A stretch of DNA of 64,000 nt from assembly GCA_963669155.1 (NCBI GenBank), contig OZ022586.1, forward strand, positions 21,880,392 to 21,944,391. Reading direction: 5' to 3'. Shown here in pieces: positions 60,401-64,000 of this stretch. The position numbers and the translations under genes were made by a program. The first letter of the stretch is position 1; every line of letters starts with the position of its first letter. Source of the DNA: Arbacia lixula. Its lineage: Eukaryota > Echinodermata > Echinoidea > Arbacioida > Arbaciidae. The notes beneath the pieces were generated by a model that saw nothing but the letters and a program-made list of their open reading frames with translations, made no database searches and was not told the origin of the DNA.

Positions 60401-61949
60401 GGAAAGAGTGAAATGATTTCTTGCGAAAGAGAGGAATGGATTTTTACGTGACAACAAAGAGGAATGAATTTTATCAACGTACTGTTATGGCCTTAGGTAG
60501 AGGCTCAAGATCAATTCATTGGATTGTATTATCCAACAAAAGTAAAATGATTTTTTTTTGCTGAAAGTAAAATTATTCTTTTTTTTGCTCAAAAGTGAAA
60601 TATATTTTTGTGAAAAGTGAAATATATTTTCGTGGAAAGTGAAACGATTTATTGTGATCAAGTGAAATTTATTTTTATGAAAAGTAAAATGTATTTCTGT
60701 GAAAAAGTGAAATGAATTTCGGTGAAGAGTGAAAAGTAGTTTTGTAAAGAGTGAAATGATTTTTTTTTTTAGAAAGTGAAAAGTATTTTGACATTGAGTG
60801 AAATGATATTTTGTGAGAAGTGAAATATAATTTTGTGAAAAAGTGAAATGCATTTTGGAATAAAGTGAAAGATATCTTTGTGATAAAGTGGAATGAATTT
60901 TTTTGAAAAGTAGAATATATTTTTGGAAAGTGAAATATAAATTTGCTTGAGTGAAATGGTTTAGTGAAAGAGAAACATATATTTGTTCAAGTGAAATATA
61001 TTTTGAATTGATTCCCTTATGGCGTGCCATAGACGACCGCCGCCAAATATGCAAAACGAATTTTGGATGCATTTAGAGGAATATATGTTCTGTATGCGCA
61101 GATGATTTCAGAACCGCTTTATGTACTGAACTGCATGTGCAGTAGTAGTACATATTTTAACGATACGATTGTGTGAATTTCAGATTATATTGTTGCTTCG
61201 TTTTTGTGATAAAGGGAGAATACTTTAGAAAACATGTCAGAGAAATGCCTCCATATCGAACATTGGGAAATCATATTTCCTTAAAAGTATCTTGTAAATT
61301 GTTTATTGAGTGTTTCACCTTTCATGAATACAACCTCAATTTCGTGTCCATAGATGTCCGAAAAAGTTACGGACCAAATTCTTTCTACAATTTTATCAAA
61401 AATTTTATTCGCTCACACCAAAACTTATTTACAGTGTGTGTAAAAAGATCAGCTATGAACTCCCAGCAAAGACTGAACGGTTGACATATTTCTCAAAACA
61501 GATTTTCTTTTGTTATTGAGAGGAAGGCACTGCCTAATTAGAAATACAGCGTATTGTTTGAAACACCTGAATGTCTTGAGGCGGCGGTCATCATAGATCA
61601 AAGGAGGTCTATCCGAGCGCAGTCCATCCATGCTAGGTCAATGATCCAGGGAAGTCAGAGGGATTAGGGCCTAGTCTGTATTACTAGACATGGTTGTTAA
61701 CAGACTCAGTTGTCACCTTGCACTCCTCATCCTTCTTACTAGGCTAGGTGATACCTGGCCAATGCAGCAGTCTTTATTAAGACAATATAGACCTGTGCTT
61801 GTTATAAGTGTGTTTTGGCGATATTTCAGGTGTAATCTTACCTAGTTTGCTGGCGTTCCGCACTGGCCTCGTGACAGTAGGAGTGATAGAAAACAGGAGC
61901 GTGTTATCTGGAGTTGTAGAGCCCGTCTCGTGGTTGTTTGATGTAAGGT
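50777..61949 (-). CDS. SRCR-WSC receptor gene C, last three exons (5' part not in window)
   Basis: Exons in view: stalk 61842-61949 (GSTTPDNTLLFSITP), transmembrane 51564-51651, tail 50777-51224. All three keep acceptor, donor, phase and an open frame. The intron between the first two is now about 10.2 kb because it holds the 9.9-kb insertion; splice sites are intact, so splicing across it is possible. The tail keeps VNYAVV, LYAVS, two LYAMPDK-type motifs and NPIYT, but NNYDEI has become NNSDEI. Similarity to the other units stops near 62290, in the next intron, so exons 1-6 are either deleted or beyond position 64000. Could be a pseudogene. Confidence 0.65.
51929..52707 (+). repeat. Left terminal inverted repeat with TTTCAC subterminal array
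   Basis: 779 bp. The first 500 bp holds roughly 20 units of about 23-26 bp of the type tttcacttttcacaaaaat (variants tttcactctttac, ttttactttc). The inner part reads cattcctcttt, gcgctgtattttgagc and ends ggtgaaggtgcct. Units of this kind are the usual place for transposase binding. The 169-codon open frame across it (Phe/His-rich) is a product of the repeat. Confidence 0.9.
52708..55398. other. Non-coding left interior of the transposon
   Basis: No coding domain recognised. 53140-53420 is more GC-rich, with ctcgcccgggggtcccccac and a cgtatataactg TATA-like string. 53600-53960 is the aggttcg hairpin repeat. Poly-G and poly-C runs lie at 54100-54310. 54560-55398 is AT-rich, with scattered short frames, and may contain the 3' untranslated region of the minus-strand gene. 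Confidence 0.45.
53600..53960. repeat. Inverted array of ccgaaggttcgtt / aacgaaccttcgg units
   Basis: The left half (to about 53790) repeats gttattccgaaggttca and gaaaacgaaataaagttt. The right half repeats the inverse (cgaaccttcgg, aaactttatttcgttttcgga), so the block can fold into a long imperfect hairpin. Low-complexity repeat nested in the transposon. Confidence 0.75.
55399..57000 (-). pseudogene. Transposon protein, C-terminal half with CXC domain; in-frame TGA
   Basis: One frame is open from 57000 to the stop at 55399 except a TGA at 56458-56460. In order: FDQVGTQGISPKDVERSRR, PLPNQWNNFLKVRQNKYTL, IVHNHEESDTQIWLHVND, LIYSIDRDIGVIGLPL, TSGCDFVSYFAHIGK, then an insert. A tesmin/TSO1-like CXC zinc-binding motif follows (CACSKSKCTNRLCKCVKDKR, CGPGCRCKHCENV), then an acidic Asp-run tail. 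I recognise this series (NHEExDT, xxxDTDVxVL, TGCDxVSxF, CXC) from multicopy transposon-linked proteins of aquatic animals; its biochemical role is not known to me. The Asp expected in DTDV is RDIG here, perhaps damaged. Confidence 0.6.
57001..57401 (-). pseudogene. Transposon protein, zinc-binding N-terminal half in two frames
   Basis: The frame ending at 57159 has QPCGNFSCGPCRLCQKTSHK and FSCICNSCRQKYSKKL, two cysteine clusters (CxxxxCxxCxxC and CxCxxC) that look zinc-binding. It stops at a TAA next to a 15-A run. The continuation is in another frame (SYTCVIVEGVNIIYSS, LKTFDEYAQFLIARW), which in turn gives way to the 55399-57000 frame at a T/A-rich run near 56980. Three frames joined at homopolymers look like one coding sequence with two indels, or with base-calling errors. 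Confidence 0.55.
57376..58248 (-). CDS. Proline-rich tandem-repeat protein segment (16-residue units)
   Basis: A 290-codon frame: MCDSPQVRSSPLHVTHPV, two degenerate units, then about 13 copies of PLAPDPHPPPVPPSIA. It leaves frame after an extra gacca in the last unit (PPPDQFYLQ) and ends TAG-side at 57376. Each unit is 48 bp, so expansion keeps the frame. Probably an exon or leader region of the transposon protein upstream of the zinc-binding part, but the joining splice or frame is not clear. The opposite strand is also open, because the unit has no stop in that frame. Confidence 0.4.
   Translation of the reverse strand: MCDSPQVRSSPLHVTHPVTPVAPDPHPPPVPLSHLHVTRPVAPVAPDFHPPPVPPSIAPLAPDPHPPPVPPSIAPLAPDPHPPPVPPSIAPLAPDPHPPPVPPSIAPLAPDPHPPPVPPSIAPLAPDPHPPPVPPSIAPLAPDPHPPPVPPSIAPLAPDPHPPPVPPSIAPLAPDPHPPPVPPSIAPLAPDPHPPPVPPSIAPLAPDPHPPPVPPSIAPLAPDPHPPPVPPSIAPLAPDPHPPPVPPSIAPLAPDPHPPPDQFYLQSPLVQYCSTKTQMFRWGERKAYQT
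57466..58140. repeat. 48-bp minisatellite, about 13 near-perfect units
   Basis: Unit ggaactggtggtggatgagg plus atcaggagctagaggtgcg and attgaaggt, period exactly 48. Variation is almost confined to two sites (ggtgg/ggcgg and gatgagg/gatgggg). Call the variants A (ggtgg..agg), B (ggcgg..agg) and C (ggcgg..ggg). The order from left is A A B C A C A A C A A C B, then a degenerate unit. The A-A-C triplet repeats with a 144-bp period in the right half. Confidence 0.95.
58571..59062 (-). other. Basic-N-terminus open frame in transposon, 163 codons
   Basis: The minus-strand frame starts MIKISCSSRSKSTVQQ, then EKEKALIKYRKRERYGKPYL and a KRKKKK basic run, then Pro/Ser-rich sequence. Its last 40 codons lie in the palindrome. 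An acceptor-like ttcctgcag at about 59043 could start an exon here. Possibly a coding exon of the transposon upstream of the proline repeat. Not recognised. Confidence 0.35.
58613..58680. repeat. Perfect 32-bp-arm palindrome, 4-nt loop
   Basis: Arms gaaggtgtttaggtctacta and onward (58613-58644) and their exact inverse (58649-58680) around gggc. With one mismatch the pairing extends about 9 bp further. Both strands therefore read the same peptide, CLGLLTLVA.QPPKLVDLNT. Confidence 0.95.
59084..59213 (-). pseudogene. C-terminal end of an SGNH/GDSL-type hydrolase-like domain
   Basis: After a textbook acceptor (cgccacttccccctttttgtgcag) the minus strand reads DRFFHFDGVHLTLEGKSALA, then SEFTNLISQFV and a TGA after PKQTT. 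DGVHLTLEG is the last conserved block of SGNH hydrolases (the catalytic Asp-x-x-His pair). The Ser-containing block would be in an upstream exon that I cannot find in 59214-60251. An SGNH-type domain as part of the transposon's coding set, or a captured fragment, are both possible. Confidence 0.5.
59214..60251. other. Right interior of the transposon, likely 5' region
   Basis: No domain recognised. A 68-codon minus frame (59329-59535) lacks support. The minus-strand transcript should start here or inside the right terminal repeat. About 59900-60110 is AT-rich with several aacgtta/tctaga motifs. Confidence 0.35.
60252..61031 (-). repeat. Right terminal inverted repeat
   Basis: Inverse of the left end over 780 bp. 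By eye they differ at one substitution (ctcttcaccg against ctctttaccg) and one or two indels in A-runs; the inner 230 bp looks identical. Confidence 0.9.
61038..61746. other. Flank between transposon and gene C sequence
   Basis: Foreign to units 1 and 2. A 103-codon plus frame (61173-61484) has no recognised domain. gaccgccgcc beside the target duplication recurs inverted as ggcggcggtc at about 61579. Probably the right arm of the older insert. Confidence 0.35.
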
Positions 61950-63479
61950 CTGTACCAATATTATAATGAATAATGATTATTAAACAACATTAGTATAATA
62001 TATAAGTTCCAATACCTCATTGTTTTTAGACTTGTACTATTGTTACATCTAAAACCCACCGTCCCTTGATATCAACAATGGGAAATATCGATACCTCGTC
62101 AAACCAGCAGTCCCTCTGAAGAGAGTCGTAAATGGACAAGGGCCCTGTCACATAAACGTTTTGCGACCGACGTCAATCGTAAATCTGTACATTAGAGCTA
62201 TGAAATTGGACGTGCACTCAATTCAAATAAATCGTAAAGCCTTACATGACATGGCCTAGTGTGAAAAAAAATCTGCTGCTTATTAGCATGCTTAAGGCGC
62301 CACGGAGAAACTCGGTAGCAATACCTCTTCGCAGCGACGATATCCTATTATGTTAGTAAAATGATTTGCATATGAACAGGCGTGTCTTGCATATGAATAG
62401 GCGTCTATGCATATGAATAGAGATACTTCCTTTTCATCGCTTGTTGATCCGTACCGACGATGAGGGACGATGAGCGACGCTCGGAACAAAGACTCTTTCA
62501 CTGATCGTCGCTCTTCGTCCGGACTCATTAACTCCTCTGATATTTGCGCAAATCGTCGCACATCGTCCCGATGGATTACTTTACCATGGAAGTTCACTCT
62601 ATTGTTCGATCGTCGGTCAACGTCCCGACCATATGGCTTCGATAATCTAGTGTGTCTATTCAAGTTTCGTTAGGGAGCACATCCATATTATTTTGGCAGC
62701 GTGCACGCCGCGAGCGTACGCCTGCACGCTCTAAGACGGGATAATAGCGTCAGCCATCGGCAGCTAGCTGCGATAATTAAAGCACAATAGAACTCACATC
62801 CACTCTCGCAGCTCCCCCTGTGCCCGCTGCCGCTCGCTGCCATACTTCTTAATCGGTCGGATTATAGCTTTAATCCCCGGCCCGCTGCAGCTCGCGGCAG
62901 CTCGCTGCAAGCTAGCTGGCGGCAACTGCAGCTATAAATGAGCTATTGCTGCCCCCGTATCATGTCTATCGGAATTCGCAGATGCAATTTCTATGATCAG
63001 ATTCCCGTGGCCACTAGACTTCAATTCCGCGGCGGAGCTTGCTCTCGAATGAAGATGAAACATGTGCCTGTACTATAGTTCCACGTGTAGTACTAGTGTT
63101 CGACTTCTAATTATTTCTTAATTTAAAAGCATGTCAACGAAAGGCGTTCTTTGATGTCCGTAGCGAAGCATGGTATAGCACGGACCAAAGTTCGAAACGA
63201 CGTACAGCTAGCCAGTGCGCCGCGTCGTCTCGCATGCATGGCGACCGAGTAGCGATCAACTTCCACGGCCACATGCTCGAACGATTTGGATAACAATTAT
63301 TATCGCAATTTACTACTGTACTAGGTACGACTTGGCGAGATACTTTATCTTGCGAAATGTTATCTTGCGAAGTTGACTTAGATAAAGTTATATGTCAACA
63401 TGGCGAGATATTTTAGCTTTGCCAAGTCGACTTATAAAAAAATATAATCAACTTGGCGAGATGTTTATCTCCCCCTTCT
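61950..63479. other. Remaining intron of gene C, then unrelated repeat-rich sequence
   Basis: To about 62290 it matches the intron before exon 7 of genes A and B. After that come three tandem tgcatatgaa-tagg units (62368-62425). Next are several ggacgatg/gcgacgat-type repeats (62440-62640) that keep a 123-codon Arg/Asp-rich minus frame open. Then come gcagctcgctgc-type repeats (62700-62940). About 63330-63475 has gagata/cttggcgagat-type tandem units. No gene supported. Confidence 0.4.
63330..63475. repeat. Tandem units of the type acttggcgagatatttatctt
   Basis: Four to five loose copies of (a)cttggcgagata, ttatcttgcgaa and gttgacttagataaag. Short satellite-like array. Confidence 0.6.
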
Positions 63480-64000
63480 TTTTTCTCACACACTCATCTT
63501 TTCCTACCTCTCGGCGTGAAAAGCCCGCTTTCTAGCTGCATGACGCAATACATTTCATATCAACATATTCTCCAATTGTATGAAACTTGTAAAAGACCTT
63601 ACCAAACAAAAAGCAGGATCTGAACTTAGTTACCCTTAATCAATGAAATCCCGATGTCCTTTTTTTGTGAGTCTCCTGCTCTGCACTATCGATCGGAGAG
63701 TAAAACAATAGAAACGAAGATGGGGAGGTTCTTACTACATGTAACAACAAAGAGAACACTTGATTATCATTAACGTGGGTATTTTAATTCAAGATCCTGT
63801 TTTCGGCAAGTTGTTCTTTTGAAATTGTTACGAGGTTTATTCACTATTAACAGCGTCCTGCCAAAGCAAGCGGGCTTTTCAACATTCCTAATCTTTCCTA
63901 ACCATTCTGAATGTCCGGTAGGCTGCCGGTAGAGCTCGATTCTCTTCTTTTCAAAATTTGGACATGAATTATTGCAGATTCTTGTAATCAACGAACGTTT
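63480..64000 (-). repeat. Repeat family R2, internally deleted inverted copy
   Basis: Inverse of 1735-2720 without its 500-bp interior; it runs off the window end. Blocks shared are cggcgtgaaaagcccgcttt, gaaatcccgatgtcc, tcaagatcctgttttcgg and ccggtaggctgccggtaga. Confidence 0.7.

Larger units (their letters stand above)
51929..61031 (-). mobile_element. 9.1-kb DNA transposon with about 780-bp terminal inverted repeats
   Basis: Begins TATGGCACGCCATAAGGG and ends with the exact inverse. It is flanked by GACGAC on both sides (51923-51928, 61032-61037), a 6-bp target duplication. The interior is 7.5 kb with coding remains on the minus strand only. TA-initial ends with a 6-bp duplication fit what I recall of the IS3EU-type superfamily. 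Polintons also make 6-bp duplications but begin AG and carry polymerase and integrase genes not seen here. Near-identity of the ends means a recent insertion. Confidence 0.85.
51804..61746. mobile_element. 9.9-kb insertion in gene C between GGTGA duplicates
   Basis: Units 1 and 2 read continuously where unit 3 is interrupted. The bases GGTGA occur once in the others but on both sides here (51799-51803, 61747-61751), consistent with a 5-bp target duplication. The 9.1-kb transposon accounts for 51929-61031. The outer margins (51804-51922 and 61038-61746) are extra sequence, so the transposon probably sits inside an earlier insert. No clear inverted ends at the outer boundary. Confidence 0.55.

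Noticed and set aside
51929-61031. Polinton/Maverick identity for the 9.1-kb element (6-bp duplication, long inverted ends)
   Set aside because: Ends begin TA rather than AG, the size is small, and no DNA polymerase B, integrase or capsid gene is visible.

Overview
The window looks like nuclear DNA of a marine deuterostome invertebrate, most likely an echinoderm and perhaps a sea urchin. The reasons are GT-AG spliced genes spread over kilobases, AT-rich intergenic DNA full of CA/GA/poly-G tracts and small DNA transposons, non-LTR retrotransposon remains, and a cluster of scavenger-receptor cysteine-rich (SRCR) genes of the kind known to be expanded in echinoids. The organism is inferred, not proven. 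There is no operon or prokaryotic signal.

Layout: (1) 1-4.5 kb holds transposon debris, then a two-exon fragment of an SRCR gene (minus strand, 3309-4498). (2) 4.5-12 kb is gene-poor, with pyrimidine tracts, one possible cytoplasmic-tail exon (8608-8738), a broken SRCR exon (9046-9095) and a LINE remnant. (3) 12.1-17.3 kb (minus) is a complete nine-exon gene I reconstructed by splice sites and phase. It encodes a 506-residue type I membrane protein: signal peptide, SRCR domain, WSC domain, Thr/Ser-rich stalk, one transmembrane helix and a tyrosine-rich tail. (4) 23.2-23.8 kb (plus) is the last exon of a membrane protein with a PPxY motif. (5) 30.6-37.5 kb (minus) is a second SRCR-WSC gene (502 residues), with a LINE in its fourth intron. 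(6) 43.9-44.5 kb (plus) is the second PPxY copy, with a candidate upstream exon at 40.8 kb. (7) 50.8-62 kb (minus) is a third SRCR-WSC copy, with only its last three exons in view, split by a 9.9-kb insertion. (8) 62-64 kb is repeats.

The architecture is a tandem array of roughly 20-kb units, each with one minus-strand SRCR-WSC gene and one plus-strand PPxY gene. The PPxY coding exon is almost unchanged between units (2 of 201 residues differ, against about 11 silent changes). The SRCR-WSC ectodomains differ at about a fifth to a quarter of residues. That contrast suggests a receptor family under diversifying selection beside a conserved neighbour.

The insertion in the third receptor gene contains a 9.1-kb DNA transposon (51929-61031). 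It has about 780-bp, nearly identical inverted termini packed with TTTCAC-type repeats and a 6-bp target duplication (GACGAC). Its minus-strand gene series ends in a CXC zinc-binding domain and is broken by frame changes at homopolymers and one in-frame TGA. It also carries a 48-bp coding minisatellite, a 32-bp perfect palindrome and a fragment resembling the end of an SGNH hydrolase.
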